Shown: positions 24,939 through 33,583, counted from the first letter of the stretch. The stretch: DNA of 64,000 nucleotides from Candidatus Sulfopaludibacter sp. SbA3 (GCA_945890485.1 CAMDCN010000014.1:62001-126000), one strand, 5' to 3'. The notes: generated from the letters alone by a model not told the origin. Translations and numbers: made by a program.

Positions 24939-25970
24939 CTACGGCTGCACGATCACTTTCATCAAGCCGGGCTCGGAGTCATAGAGCCGCTTGAAGTACG
25001 ACGGCGACTCATCCAGCGTGATCTTGGCGGAGATGATCGGGTCCACCTGAATCATGCCGCTGGCGAGCAGCTCAATACAAGCCGGGTACTCGCCGGAGGA
25101 GCCGCAGGTGCCCTGCAGCCGGATCTCGCGCGTCACCACCTGCTGCAACGGCAGTTCGATGTTCGGGGTGATGTTGCCAACCAGCGTCACCGCGCCGCCC
25201 TTGCGTACGCAAGCGATCGCGGTCTTGATCGGATCCGTCGCGCCCACGCATTCGAGAGCGACATCAGCACCGCGGCCCTGGGTTCGTTTCAGGATCTCGG
25301 CCTTCACATCGCATTCGAGCGGGTTGAACGTTTCCGTCGCACCCAAGCGCTTCGCCATCGCCAACTTTTCGTTGTTCGTATCGACCGCAAACACACGGGC
25401 GCAACCGGCTACTTTGGCAGCCTGCAGCGTCAGCGAGCCGATCATGCCCGCGCCCACGACAACGGCGGTATCGCCGAGTTCAATCGGGGTCAGGCGCACA
25501 GCGTGGACACCAATCGAAATGGCTTCGATCAACGCGGCGTGCTCGTAACTCACCGAATCCGGCAAGCCGTAAAGAATGTGCTGCGGCACAGCGACAAACT
25601 CGGCGAAGGCCCCATGCCGGCGGTAATCGCCGCAGGAGACGCCGAGCACCATGCGGTTATCGCACAGGTTCACTTGGCCCGCGCGGCAAAAGTGGCACTT
25701 GCCACAGGAAACCGTGGAATCGAAGGTGACGCGGTCGCCCTCCTTCCACTGCGTCACGGCCGAGCCGACCTTGGCGATGGCGCCAGCGGCTTCATGGCCC
25801 ATCACGAGCGGCGGAATGCGCCGGCCGGTGCTGCCGTCCCAGCCGTGGACGTCGCTGCCGCAAATGCCGCAGGCGCCAACGCGGATCAGAACGTCTTCCG
25901 GGCCCAATTCCGGTTCAGGGAAGTCGATGACTTCCAGGTTTAGATACTCTTTCAACAGCAGTGCTTTCAT
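24939..25970 (-). CDS. Zinc-dependent alcohol/polyol dehydrogenase (MDR family)
   Basis: A 343-residue NAD(P)-dependent dehydrogenase. Catalytic zinc ligands are in GACGICGSDVHGW (Cys37) and MGHEAAGAI; the four structural-zinc cysteines are in SCGKCHFCRAGQVNLC. The cofactor site is VVVGAGMIGSLTL. It resembles sorbitol, threonine and galactitol dehydrogenases; the substrate is likely a sugar alcohol or a similar hydroxyl compound. It is divergent from the Gfo/Idh/MocA gene, with 29 bases between them. Confidence 0.88.
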   Translation of the reverse strand: MKALLLKEYLNLEVIDFPEPELGPEDVLIRVGACGICGSDVHGWDGSTGRRIPPLVMGHEAAGAIAKVGSAVTQWKEGDRVTFDSTVSCGKCHFCRAGQVNLCDNRMVLGVSCGDYRRHGAFAEFVAVPQHILYGLPDSVSYEHAALIEAISIGVHAVRLTPIELGDTAVVVGAGMIGSLTLQAAKVAGCARVFAVDTNNEKLAMAKRLGATETFNPLECDVKAEILKRTQGRGADVALECVGATDPIKTAIACVRKGGAVTLVGNITPNIELPLQQVVTREIRLQGTCGSSGEYPACIELLASGMIQVDPIISAKITLDESPSYFKRLYDSEPGLMKVIVQP

Positions 25971-25999
25971 CGCGATTACTACGGTATCATCGTCGCGAT

Positions 26000-27145
26000 A
26001 TGGAACGCAGAACCTTCCTCGGGAGCAGCCTGCTGGCCTATTGGCCGGCGAACAAGGTCCGTCTGGGCGTGATCGGCAGCGGCAGTCGCGGCACGTTCGT
26101 CATGGGCGTGTTCCAGAAGGACGCGGCACTCGAAGTTGGCGCCATCTCCGATGTTTATGAGCCCAATCTAGAACGGGCGCTGTCGCTCGCCAAAGGCGCC
26201 AAGGCCTATCGCGACTATCGGGATCTGCTGGCGGACAAGACCATCGACGCCGTCCTGATCGCCCCGCCGGAGCACTGGCACCACCGGATGATTCTCGACG
26301 CGCTCGCCGCGGGAAAGGATGTCTACGTCGAGAAGCCGCTTTGCCGGACGCCGGAAGAGGGGCGCGAGCTCGTCGAAGCGGAGAAGAAGTCGAAACAGAT
26401 TATTCAGGTTGGCATGCAGCGGCGGTCTTACGATCTGTATCAGGAAGCGCGCGGCGTGGTCGCGGCCGGGACGCTGGGCAAGGTGAGGATGGTGCGGAGC
26501 TGGTGGCTCAACAATCACATCAATGCAACGGCCGCTACCAAGCTCGACGGCAAGCTGGATTGGGAAGCCTGGCAGGGCCCGGCCGAGCGGCGGCCCTTTG
26601 ACGCCAACCGCTTTCGCGCTTGGCGCTTCTATCAGGACTATGGCGGCGGCATCGTGGCCGACCAAGGCGCGCATGTTTTCGACGGGATCCAGATGATCAT
26701 GGGAGCCGGGTTCGTGAAGGCCGTCACCGCCTCGGCGCTCCCTCCGCTGCGAGCGGGCGTCGATCAGCCGGATTGCGTGGTGGTCAGCGCCGAGTACCCC
26801 GAAGGCTTCCTGGGCATCTTCACCGTGAACTACGCAGCGATGAAGTATCAGAGCCGCAACGATCAATTGAACCAGGCGGACGGCGACAAAGCCCGGCTCG
26901 ACATCGGCCGTGAGACCTTCCGCGTGCTGCCCGCCGGCGACGAGGAGAAGCCGATTCTCGAACGGAAGAGCGCCCGCGGATTCGGCTGGGCAACGGACCT
27001 GCACGTGCAAAACTTCCTCGAATGCGTGCGGACGCGGCAGCGGCCAACGGCGCCGATGGCCTTAGGGGCGCAGGCCGCACTCGTCGTGCAATTGGCCAAC
27101 CGATCGCTGCGGGAAGGACGGCGCATGGAAAACACCACGTTTTAG
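26000..27145 (+). CDS. Gfo/Idh/MocA-family oxidoreductase with Tat-like leader
   Basis: A 381-residue protein. A short leader (MERRTFLGSSLLAYW) precedes the Rossmann start VRLGVIGSGSRGTFV; then come YVEKPLCRTPEEGREL (the EKP motif with catalytic lysine) and DYGGGIVADQGAHVFD. Such enzymes oxidise sugars or sugar derivatives with NAD(P). The leader suggests export via Tat, as is common for such enzymes in Solibacter-like bacteria. A TATCAT box ends nine bases before the ATG. The frame is open to 25961, but that reading would overlap the divergent gene. Confidence 0.87.
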   Translation: MERRTFLGSSLLAYWPANKVRLGVIGSGSRGTFVMGVFQKDAALEVGAISDVYEPNLERALSLAKGAKAYRDYRDLLADKTIDAVLIAPPEHWHHRMILDALAAGKDVYVEKPLCRTPEEGRELVEAEKKSKQIIQVGMQRRSYDLYQEARGVVAAGTLGKVRMVRSWWLNNHINATAATKLDGKLDWEAWQGPAERRPFDANRFRAWRFYQDYGGGIVADQGAHVFDGIQMIMGAGFVKAVTASALPPLRAGVDQPDCVVVSAEYPEGFLGIFTVNYAAMKYQSRNDQLNQADGDKARLDIGRETFRVLPAGDEEKPILERKSARGFGWATDLHVQNFLECVRTRQRPTAPMALGAQAALVVQLANRSLREGRRMENTTF

Positions 27146-27148
27146 TGG

Positions 27149-27178
27149 TTGACATAAATTGCGATGTTCGGCTATTCT
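27149..27178 (+). promoter_or_regulatory. Sigma-70-type promoter of the SPFH gene leader
   Basis: A perfect -35 box TTGACA (27149-27154), an 18-base spacer and the -10 box TATTCT (27173-27178). Predicted transcription start is near 27185, which gives an untranslated leader of about 300 bases before the SPFH gene at 27488. Confidence 0.7.
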
Positions 27179-27199
27179 GACTTGGTCGGAGCAGACGCC

Positions 27200-27271
27200 A
27201 TGACTTTTTATCCCCACATCCCGGTCAACCCAGAATGCGGCACAAGTCTACGGCGCAGGCAGTCTCTGTAA
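27200..27271 (+). CDS. Possible 23-codon leader ORF
   Basis: ATG at 27200 with GGAG (27188-27191) eight bases upstream, reading MTFYPHIPVNPECGTSLRRR then QSL and stop. Its stop codon lies in the loop of the first leader hairpin (27259-27275). Spacing to the GGAG is good for translation. No run of one regulatory amino acid is present apart from three arginines, so a classic attenuation mechanism is not obvious. It may be chance. Confidence 0.3.
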   Translation: MTFYPHIPVNPECGTSLRRRQSL

Positions 27272-27460
27272 CTGCGTTCCCTACGCGCTTCTGAATTCGA
27301 CACTCGGTCGCAAAACCGACGGGCTTGACTCCCTACGTCCTTGCTGTCCCTTAACCACCGCTTGCGGATGGTGGAGCAACCTGCGTTGCCGTTGAAACTG
27401 CCGTACGGCGGAGAACGGCTTTAGCGGCAACCCTTGCACCACCGGCCGTCCCGCAAGCGG
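27259..27460 (+). ncRNA. Structured 5' leader RNA of the SPFH gene (candidate cis-regulatory element)
   Basis: Three stems can be drawn. First, GCAGT/ACTGC (27259-27263 with 27271-27275). Second, TCGGT/ACCGA (27304-27308 with 27315-27319). Third, a long branched stem: CCGCTTGCGG (27358-27367) with CCGCAAGCGG (27451-27460), extended by GGTGGAGCAA with TTGCACCACC (one mismatch), GTTGCCG (27385-27391) with CGGCAAC (27425-27431), and GCCGT with ACGGC at the tip. It ends 28 bases before the start codon, close to the ribosome-binding site TGGAGGA. I do not recognise a known riboswitch. No U-run follows it. Confidence 0.5.
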
Positions 27461-27487
27461 ACTCAATTTGTCCTGGAGGACACTCTC

Positions 27488-28576
27488 ATGTTTTCGTTTC
27501 GCATCTCCATTGGCGACGCCGAGCGCGCCGTGCTCTCGCGCGGCGGACGCTTCGTCTCCATCGTCGGCCCGGGAACGCGCTACGGCTTCTTCCCGGCCGT
27601 CGAGCGGCACTCCACGTTGCTGGCCGAGTTCCGTTCGCCTTGGGTGGAGATTCTGCTCCGGACGCGCCCGGACGTCGTCGCCGAGCACTTCGTCACCGTT
27701 GAAACGGCGGAGCGGCAGGTGGCACTCCTCAGCGTGAACGGTCGGTTGGAATCCGTCGTGGGCCCCGGACAGCGGAAGCTGTTCTGGAAGCCGGCGACGG
27801 TGGAAATTATCGACGTGGACTTGGCGCCGGAGGTGCCGTCCGCTTTGGTGGCTGCCGTCGAACGGGCCATCCCGAACGGAATGACGCTATTGCAGGTTCC
27901 GGCCACGATGGCCGGGGTGCTCTTCAGCGATGGCAAATTCGTCCGGGTGCTGGATCCGGGGCGGTACGCTTTCTGGAGCGCCGCAACAGCGATGACGCTA
28001 ACTTTGGTCGACCTGCGCCGTCAAATGATCGAGGTGCCGGGACAGGAGATTCTAACGCGGGACAAGGTATCGATCCGCGTGAACATTCTGGCCGAGTATC
28101 GCGTGACCGACGCGGCGCTGGCGGCGACGGGAGCGAAGAGTTTTCTCGAAACGATGCATCGCCTGCTGCAGTTGGCCATTCGGTCAACGCTCGGCAAGCG
28201 GTCGCTGGACGAGCTGTTGGCCGACAAGGTCGACGTCGAACCGGCGGCAGCGGACGAGGTGCGGCGCGAGATGCGGGCCCTCGGCGTGGAGGTGACGGTG
28301 ATCGCGTTGAAGGACATTGTTCTGCCCGGCGAGATCCGAAACATTTTGAATCAGGTGGTTGCAGCCGAAAAACAGGCCCAAGCCAACCTGATCCGGCGAC
28401 GGGAGGAGACTGCGGCCACCCGGTCGCTGCTCAACACGGCGAAATTGATGGAAGATAATCCGACGTTGATTCGTTTGAAGGAGTTAGAGACCCTGGAACG
28501 CCTAACGGAGAAGGTCGGAACCGTAAACGTACACGGTGGATTCGACGGCTTGCTGAGCAAACTGTTGCTGCCGTAA
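27488..28576 (+). CDS. SPFH/Band 7 domain (slipin-like) protein
   Basis: A 362-residue protein. The ATG at 27488 is chosen for its TGGAGGA site. The N-terminal half has repeated beta-strand units (VGPGTRYGFFP, VVGPGQRKLFW, LDPGRYAFW). The SPFH domain follows with EVPGQEILTRDKVSIRVN, RSTLGKRSLDELLADK and GVEVTVIALKDIVLPGEI, then the coiled tail AAEKQAQANLIRRREETAATRS. SPFH proteins form membrane-associated cages. No N-terminal membrane helix is evident here, unlike standard slipins. Confidence 0.85.
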   Translation: MFSFRISIGDAERAVLSRGGRFVSIVGPGTRYGFFPAVERHSTLLAEFRSPWVEILLRTRPDVVAEHFVTVETAERQVALLSVNGRLESVVGPGQRKLFWKPATVEIIDVDLAPEVPSALVAAVERAIPNGMTLLQVPATMAGVLFSDGKFVRVLDPGRYAFWSAATAMTLTLVDLRRQMIEVPGQEILTRDKVSIRVNILAEYRVTDAALAATGAKSFLETMHRLLQLAIRSTLGKRSLDELLADKVDVEPAAADEVRREMRALGVEVTVIALKDIVLPGEIRNILNQVVAAEKQAQANLIRRREETAATRSLLNTAKLMEDNPTLIRLKELETLERLTEKVGTVNVHGGFDGLLSKLLLP

Positions 28577-28598
28577 ACATTTTTGAAACAATTGAGGT

Positions 28599-28618
28599 GC
28601 GCGGACCCCGGTTCGCGC
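28599..28618 (+). promoter_or_regulatory. Intergenic hairpin between the SPFH gene and the small acidic gene
   Basis: GCGCGGACC (28599-28607) can pair with GGTTCGCGC (28610-28618), one G-U pair included; in practice the loop would be opened to four bases. No T-run follows, so it is more likely an mRNA-processing or stabilising hairpin than a terminator. Confidence 0.35.
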
Positions 28619-28640
28619 GTCTAAACAATAGGAAGAGTCT

Positions 28641-28772
28641 ATGTTGACCGAAGAGTGGCTGACCGAAGAGGCCGAAGACCAAGTGGTGGATTACCCCGCC
28701 GGCGTGGATCTTTGGCAGGTCGAGCAACTCCTTACCGAGTTGCTCGCCGAATCCAAGGAAGCAGAGAAGTAG
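28641..28772 (+). CDS. Very small acidic protein (43 residues)
   Basis: ATG at 28641 with AGGAAG nine bases upstream. The product starts MLTEEWLTEEAEDQVVDY and continues with VDLWQVEQLLTELLAES before a charged end. It is strongly acidic and mostly helical, with a leucine/glutamate heptad-like tail. It lies 64 bases after the SPFH gene in the same direction and converges on the DUF1501 gene six bases later. I know no family for it. The good ribosome-binding site and biased composition support a real gene, perhaps a partner of the SPFH protein. Confidence 0.6.
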   Translation: MLTEEWLTEEAEDQVVDYPAGVDLWQVEQLLTELLAESKEAEK

Positions 28773-28778
28773 TAAAAG

Positions 28779-30149
28779 CTAAGCAAGCAATGGACGGATG
28801 ACCCGGCCGTGGACATCTGTCAGCCGATAGTGGCGTCCCTGGAATTTAAACGTCAGTTTGGTGTGGTCGACGCCCAAACAGTGCATCATCGTCGCATGGA
28901 GGTCATGGACATCCATGGGATCCTTGGCGATGTTGTAGCTGTAGTCGTCGGTCTCGCCAAAACTGGCGCCAGGCTTGAACCCGCCTCCCGCCGCCAGCAT
29001 GGTGAAGCAGCGGGGATGATGATCCCGGCCATAGTCAGTCTTCGTGAGCGTACCCTGCGAATAGACGGTACGCCCGAATTCCCCGCCCCAGAGGACGATG
29101 GTGTCGTCCAGCAAACCGCGCTGTTTCAGGTCCGTGAGCAGAGCCGCCGAGGGTTGATCGGTATCCTCGCACTGCCAACGGATCTGTTTCGGCAAGCTGC
29201 CGTGCTGGTCCCAGCCGCGATGGAACAGTTGGATGAACCGAACGCCGCGCTCGGCCAGACGCCGGGCCAAAATACAGTTGGCCGCGTAGGTGCCTGGCTT
29301 CCGGGACTCGGGCCCGTACATCTCAAACGTGGATTCAGGTTCCTTCGACAGATCGGCCAACTCCGGAACCGAAGCCTGCATCCGGAACGCCATTTCGTAC
29401 TGTGCAATCCGCGTGGCGATCTCCGGATCGTTGAACTCGTCGAGCTTCAGTTGGTTCAACTGGCCGAGGTCGTCGAGAAACCGTCGCCGCGCCGTCCGGC
29501 TGTAGCCTTCGGGGTCGCTGAGATAGAGAACCGGGTCCTTGCCGCCACGGAACTTCACCCCTTGATGATTGGTGGGAATGAACCCGGAGCCCCACATGCG
29601 GTCCGCCAGCGCCTGGGAGCCGCCGCGGCCCTGCGAAATCATGACGATGAAAGCTGGCAGGTCCTTGTTCTCACTCCCGAGGCCATAGGAAACCCAGGAG
29701 CCGATCGACGGCCGCCCCGCCAGTTGAAAGCCGGTTTGGAAGAAGGTCACCGCCGGATCGTGGTTGATCTGTTCCGTCGATAGCGACTTCATGACCGTCC
29801 ACTGGTCGGCATGTTTCGCCATGTGCGGCAGCAATTCGCTAAACCATGCGCCGGACTGGCCATGTTGGGCAAACTTGAAGATGCTGGGCGCGGTGGGGAA
29901 CGTCGTCTGAAACGCCGTCATGCCGGTGAGGCGCTGGCCCCGGCGGATCGAATCCGGCAGATCCTGACCGTGTACTTTGGCAAGGTTCGGCTTGTAATCG
30001 AACAGATCGAGCTGCGAAGGGCCGCCGTGCTGGAAGAGCGTGATGACACGTTTGGCTTTCGGCGCGTGATGGAGAACCGGGGCCGATTCGGCGTAACCGT
30101 TCTGCTGCAGCAGGGTCGTTAAGGCGGCTAGAAACTGGCGGCGTTGCAT
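28779..30149 (-). CDS. DUF1501 family protein (secreted, sulfatase-like fold)
   Basis: A 456-residue protein with a Tat-type start (MQRRQFLAALTTLL). Diagnostic DUF1501 segments are VITLFQHGGPSQLDLFDYKP near the N-terminus, LLDDTIVLWGGEFGRTVYSQ, DYGRDHHPRCFTMLAAGGG and MDVHDLHATMMHCLGVDH. The family has an alkaline-phosphatase-like fold and is almost always encoded next to DUF1549/DUF1553 cytochrome proteins in Planctomycetes, Verrucomicrobia and Acidobacteria. That pairing is kept here: the partner ends six bases upstream. The substrate is unknown; a role in polysaccharide breakdown is often proposed. Confidence 0.9.
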   Translation of the reverse strand: MQRRQFLAALTTLLQQNGYAESAPVLHHAPKAKRVITLFQHGGPSQLDLFDYKPNLAKVHGQDLPDSIRRGQRLTGMTAFQTTFPTAPSIFKFAQHGQSGAWFSELLPHMAKHADQWTVMKSLSTEQINHDPAVTFFQTGFQLAGRPSIGSWVSYGLGSENKDLPAFIVMISQGRGGSQALADRMWGSGFIPTNHQGVKFRGGKDPVLYLSDPEGYSRTARRRFLDDLGQLNQLKLDEFNDPEIATRIAQYEMAFRMQASVPELADLSKEPESTFEMYGPESRKPGTYAANCILARRLAERGVRFIQLFHRGWDQHGSLPKQIRWQCEDTDQPSAALLTDLKQRGLLDDTIVLWGGEFGRTVYSQGTLTKTDYGRDHHPRCFTMLAAGGGFKPGASFGETDDYSYNIAKDPMDVHDLHATMMHCLGVDHTKLTFKFQGRHYRLTDVHGRVIRPLLA

Positions 30150-30155
30150 GTTCGG

Positions 30156-33119
30156 CTATTCCTTAGTCACGAATTCGTCGGTGTTCAGCAGCAGGCTCGC
30201 TACGGCTTGGTAGGCCGCGAGTTCGCGCTCCGGCAGGTCGGCGGATCGGGTGTCTCCCTGCCACAGCAGCGACTTCGCTTCGGCGGGTTTCCCGGCGAAG
30301 TAATCGAGGTGATAGTTCAGGCTGCCCCGCAGGACGGCAAGCTCAGCCGGTTTGGGCAAGCGGCCGAGGGCAATGCGAAAGCCATGCCGCAGGCGGCTTT
30401 CGGCATCTGTGCCGCCTTCGAGCAGCATGCGCTGGGCGATGAAGCGGGCCGCTTCGACAAAAGTCACATCGTTCATCAGATTCAGCGCCTGCAGCGGGGT
30501 GTTTGTCCGGTTTTCGCGGACGGTGCAGGCCTCGCGCTGGGAGGCATCGAAGTTCATCATCATCGGCGGCGCGGAAGTCCGTTTCCAGAAGGTGTACAGA
30601 CTGCGGCGGTAGAGATCCGGACCCTTCGACTGGTTATAGTCAAAGTCCTGCATGATGACCTCTTTCCAGAGCCCATCCGGCTGGTACGGCTTCACGGAGG
30701 GCCCGCCAATCTTCTCATGCAACAGGCCCGCGGCATGCAGCGCCGTGTCGCGAATCATCTCGGCCGGCAGGCGAATGCGCGGACCGCGAGAGATCAGGCG
30801 GTTCTCCGGGTCGCGCTGGATCAACTCCGGCGTCGCCTGGGACGACTGCCGGTAGGCGGCGCTCATCACAATCATTTTCTGCATCGCCTTGGCGTCCCAC
30901 CCACTGTGGATGAACTCAGTGGCGAGGTAGTCAAGTAGTTCCGGATGCGTCGGCCACTCGCCCTGCAGCCCGAAGTCCTCGGTGGTCTTCACGATGCCGG
31001 TACCGAAAAAGCTCTGCCAGAAGCGGTTCATCGTCACTCGGGCCAACAGCGGGTTCTGCGGATCCACCACCCATTTCGCGAAGCCAAGGCGATCCGTTGC
31101 CGGGCGCTGCGGCAGAAATGCCGGCAGACCGGGTTCGACCAGTTCGCCCGGCTTGTCGTACTGTCCGCGGAGCAGCAGGTGGGTCTTCTTGCGTTGCGGC
31201 GACTCGGCCATCACCATCACGGTGGGGAATGTCCGTTCGAGTTTTTCGCGTTCTTCCCGAAGTCCGGCGAGCGTCTGCCAAACCTGCCGAACCTCCGGGG
31301 CCGCAGCGGTTTCAAAATAATGGAGCTCCACCTGCCGCTGCTCGGGCTGGGTTCGTTTTTTGCCGGCGAGGGCCGAAAGCGGCTGGCCGACGGCGAGCAT
31401 TTCCACCTCTTCCTTCGTCAGCACGCGGGAGTACAGCCGGATTTCGCCAAGCGTCCCCTGAAACTGGTTCGCTTTCCCGGCGCCGCCGCCAATCCGAACC
31501 GGCTCTTTGTACTCGCCTCCCGCATTGCGAAACGGCCGGTACAAAGTGTCCATGATGGTCGTCGTTTCGGCCAGTTGGCCGTCGACATAAACCCGAACGC
31601 CTTCGGCCATGCGGGATCCCGTGTAAGTCACCGCCACATGATGAGCCCGGCCGGGCTCCAACGGCTTGACGGTTTCAAGTCGTAGCGCGTCGTTCACCCA
31701 ATTGCTCGTGATGTGGAAGAACACCTTGCCGTCCTTCACGAACAGGCCATAGCCCTTGGCCTCCGGCTTGTTGCCAGGCATGCGGGTCAGCACCGCGCCC
31801 TTGCCGTCCACCCAGGCCGAGATGGACCAGAGGTCGTCGATATCGAATTTTCCCGACTTCTCATCCACCTCCACGCGGCTGCCATCGAACACCTGCGGCG
31901 GCACTTGCGTGAAGTACTCGCCGTCGCGCATGCTGACTGGGGCCCAACGGACATTGGGCATCTGGCGCTCCCATTTGCGGCGCGCGCCATCGATCTTCGA
32001 CGCCCGTGCGGCCAGCCATTGCTCCTGCTTCGCGATCTTGGCATCGAGCGCCGCCAACGTCGCCTGCTGCGCCGCGGTCGGCGCGGGCATCAGAGGCGGC
32101 GAGTTGCCGTACTTCATCGCGCGGCCAAGTTCGGGGACGTTGTTGAAATACGAATAGATCTGGTAGAACTCTTTCTGCGTCAAAGGGTCGTATTTGTGGT
32201 TGTGGCAGCGGGCGCAGCCCAAAGTCAGGCCCAGGAAAACCGCTCCGGTGGTCTCCACGCGGTCGACGACGTACTCGACGGCATACTCCTCGGGAACGAT
32301 CCCATCTTCCGTATTTCCGCGATGATTCCGGTTGAAGCCGGTGGCGAGCTTCTGCTCGAATGTCGCATTCGGCAGCATGTCACCCGCGAGTTGTTCGAGC
32401 ACAAATTGGTCGAACGGCTTGTTGCGGTTGAAGCTGTCGATGACGTAATCGCGCCACCGCCACATCACCCGTTCGCCGTCGTATTGGTAACCGTTCGTAT
32501 CGGCGTAGCGGGCCGCGTCGAGCCAGCGGGCGGCCATCCGCTCGCCATAGCGCGGCGACGCCAGCAGCCGGTCAACCAGCTTCTCGTAGGCGTTCGGCGA
32601 GGTGTCTTTCAGGAACGCATCAATCTCTTGCGGCGTCGGCGGCAGGCCCGTGATGTCGATCGTCGCGCGGCGAGCCAGCGTTTCGCGGTCGGCCAACGGG
32701 CGCATCGCCAGGCCTTCTTTCGCCAGGCGGGCACTCACGAAGTGATCGATACTGGCGAAGCCGGTGGGCGGCTTCGGCGGAACAAAGCTCCAATGCGACT
32801 GCCACTCCGCGCCCTGCGCGGCCCAGGTGGAAAGCGTCTGCTTCTCCTTCGCCGTTAGCGTCAAGCCGGAGTACGGCGGCGGCATCTGCTGCCCCTTCTT
32901 GTCGGTCGTAATGCGCGCCACCAGTTTGCCGGCGGTGATCGCGGCCCGCGCGTCCTGCTCTACGTCCAAGCGCAACGGGATGCCCTTGGCCTTCGCATCC
33001 GGCCCATGGCAGTGGTAGCACTTGTCCGAAAGGATGGGGCGGACGTCGCGATTGAACTCCACCTTCGGCTCGGCGGCCAAGGCGATCGCGGGAAGGAGAA
33101 CGGACAGCAGGACTCTCAT
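30156..33119 (-). CDS. PSCyt1-DUF1549-LamG-DUF1553 secreted cytochrome protein
   Basis: A 987-residue protein with a signal peptide (MRVLLSVLLPAIALAAEP). A Planctomycete-type cytochrome c domain comes first, with one heme site in SDKCYHCHGPDA. DUF1549 follows (ADRETLARRATIDITGLPPT, RWLDAARYADTNGYQYD), then a concanavalin/LamG-like insert (about residues 400-560, including VAVTYTGSRMAEGVRVYVDG), and DUF1553 at the end (RFWQSFFGTGIVKTTEDFGLQ, SPRGPRIRLPAEMIRD-like). It forms an operon with the DUF1501 gene. A GGAGA site precedes the ATG. Confidence 0.9.
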   Translation of the reverse strand: MRVLLSVLLPAIALAAEPKVEFNRDVRPILSDKCYHCHGPDAKAKGIPLRLDVEQDARAAITAGKLVARITTDKKGQQMPPPYSGLTLTAKEKQTLSTWAAQGAEWQSHWSFVPPKPPTGFASIDHFVSARLAKEGLAMRPLADRETLARRATIDITGLPPTPQEIDAFLKDTSPNAYEKLVDRLLASPRYGERMAARWLDAARYADTNGYQYDGERVMWRWRDYVIDSFNRNKPFDQFVLEQLAGDMLPNATFEQKLATGFNRNHRGNTEDGIVPEEYAVEYVVDRVETTGAVFLGLTLGCARCHNHKYDPLTQKEFYQIYSYFNNVPELGRAMKYGNSPPLMPAPTAAQQATLAALDAKIAKQEQWLAARASKIDGARRKWERQMPNVRWAPVSMRDGEYFTQVPPQVFDGSRVEVDEKSGKFDIDDLWSISAWVDGKGAVLTRMPGNKPEAKGYGLFVKDGKVFFHITSNWVNDALRLETVKPLEPGRAHHVAVTYTGSRMAEGVRVYVDGQLAETTTIMDTLYRPFRNAGGEYKEPVRIGGGAGKANQFQGTLGEIRLYSRVLTKEEVEMLAVGQPLSALAGKKRTQPEQRQVELHYFETAAAPEVRQVWQTLAGLREEREKLERTFPTVMVMAESPQRKKTHLLLRGQYDKPGELVEPGLPAFLPQRPATDRLGFAKWVVDPQNPLLARVTMNRFWQSFFGTGIVKTTEDFGLQGEWPTHPELLDYLATEFIHSGWDAKAMQKMIVMSAAYRQSSQATPELIQRDPENRLISRGPRIRLPAEMIRDTALHAAGLLHEKIGGPSVKPYQPDGLWKEVIMQDFDYNQSKGPDLYRRSLYTFWKRTSAPPMMMNFDASQREACTVRENRTNTPLQALNLMNDVTFVEAARFIAQRMLLEGGTDAESRLRHGFRIALGRLPKPAELAVLRGSLNYHLDYFAGKPAEAKSLLWQGDTRSADLPERELAAYQAVASLLLNTDEFVTKE

Positions 33120-33174
33120 GAAAGCATCTCCATTTTATGAGAAGAATGCACCCGGCGTAGCACTACCCGATTAC

Positions 33175-33573
33175 ATGCGCATCGTAGCAGTAATTCTTTG
33201 GCTCACCTTCTGCCTCTCGGGCCAGACCACGCCGCGCACGACGGCTCAACACAAGCGGGTCCAAACCGCGGCGCCAAAGCTGTCTGACGCCGAGATCGAG
33301 CAAAAGCTGAAGGCGAAATTGGCGAAGTCAAAGATGGCGGCCAACGGGTTCACGGTAAAGGTTAGCAACGGCACCGCCACCATCGAAGGCAAGGCCAATG
33401 TGATCCAACACAAAGGCGCTATGACCCGCATGGCCAAGTCCGCCGGGGCGACTCGCGTCATCAACAATATCCAGATCTCGGAGGAGGCAAAAGCCAAGGC
33501 CCGCGAGAAGCTCGCCAGCGGCCGCCGCCGGGCGCAAGTGAAGCGGGGCGAACCGCGCACGCAACCGCGATAA
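33175..33573 (+). CDS. Secreted BON-domain protein
   Basis: A 132-residue protein. The ATG at 33175 gives a signal peptide ([17 protein letters not shown]), which earlier starts would bury. The BON domain spans about residues 38-98: [37 protein letters not shown] and [14 protein letters not shown] domains bind phospholipids or join envelope structures. The C-terminal tail is strongly basic ([16 protein letters not shown]), which is unusual and could bind the cell wall or nucleic acid. It is divergent from the DUF1553 gene. Confidence 0.75.
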   Translation: MRIVAVILWLTFCLSGQTTPRTTAQHKRVQTAAPKLSDAEIEQKLKAKLAKSKMAANGFTVKVSNGTATIEGKANVIQHKGAMTRMAKSAGATRVINNIQISEEAKAKAREKLASGRRRAQVKRGEPRTQPR

Positions 33574-33583
33574 ACTGAGCGGA

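Noticed and set aside
25969-25999. Repeat TCGCGAT occurring twice (25970-25976 and 25993-25999) between divergent genes as an operator
   Set aside because: The repeats are only seven bases and the first overlaps a start codon; too weak to call without comparison to relatives.
27358-27487. The large leader stem as a Rho-independent attenuator
   Set aside because: No run of T residues follows the stem; it ends close to the ribosome-binding site instead, so a translational role is more likely.
31713-32858. A 381-codon plus-strand frame opposite the DUF1553 gene
   Set aside because: Antisense shadow of a well-supported coding region; low-complexity composition.
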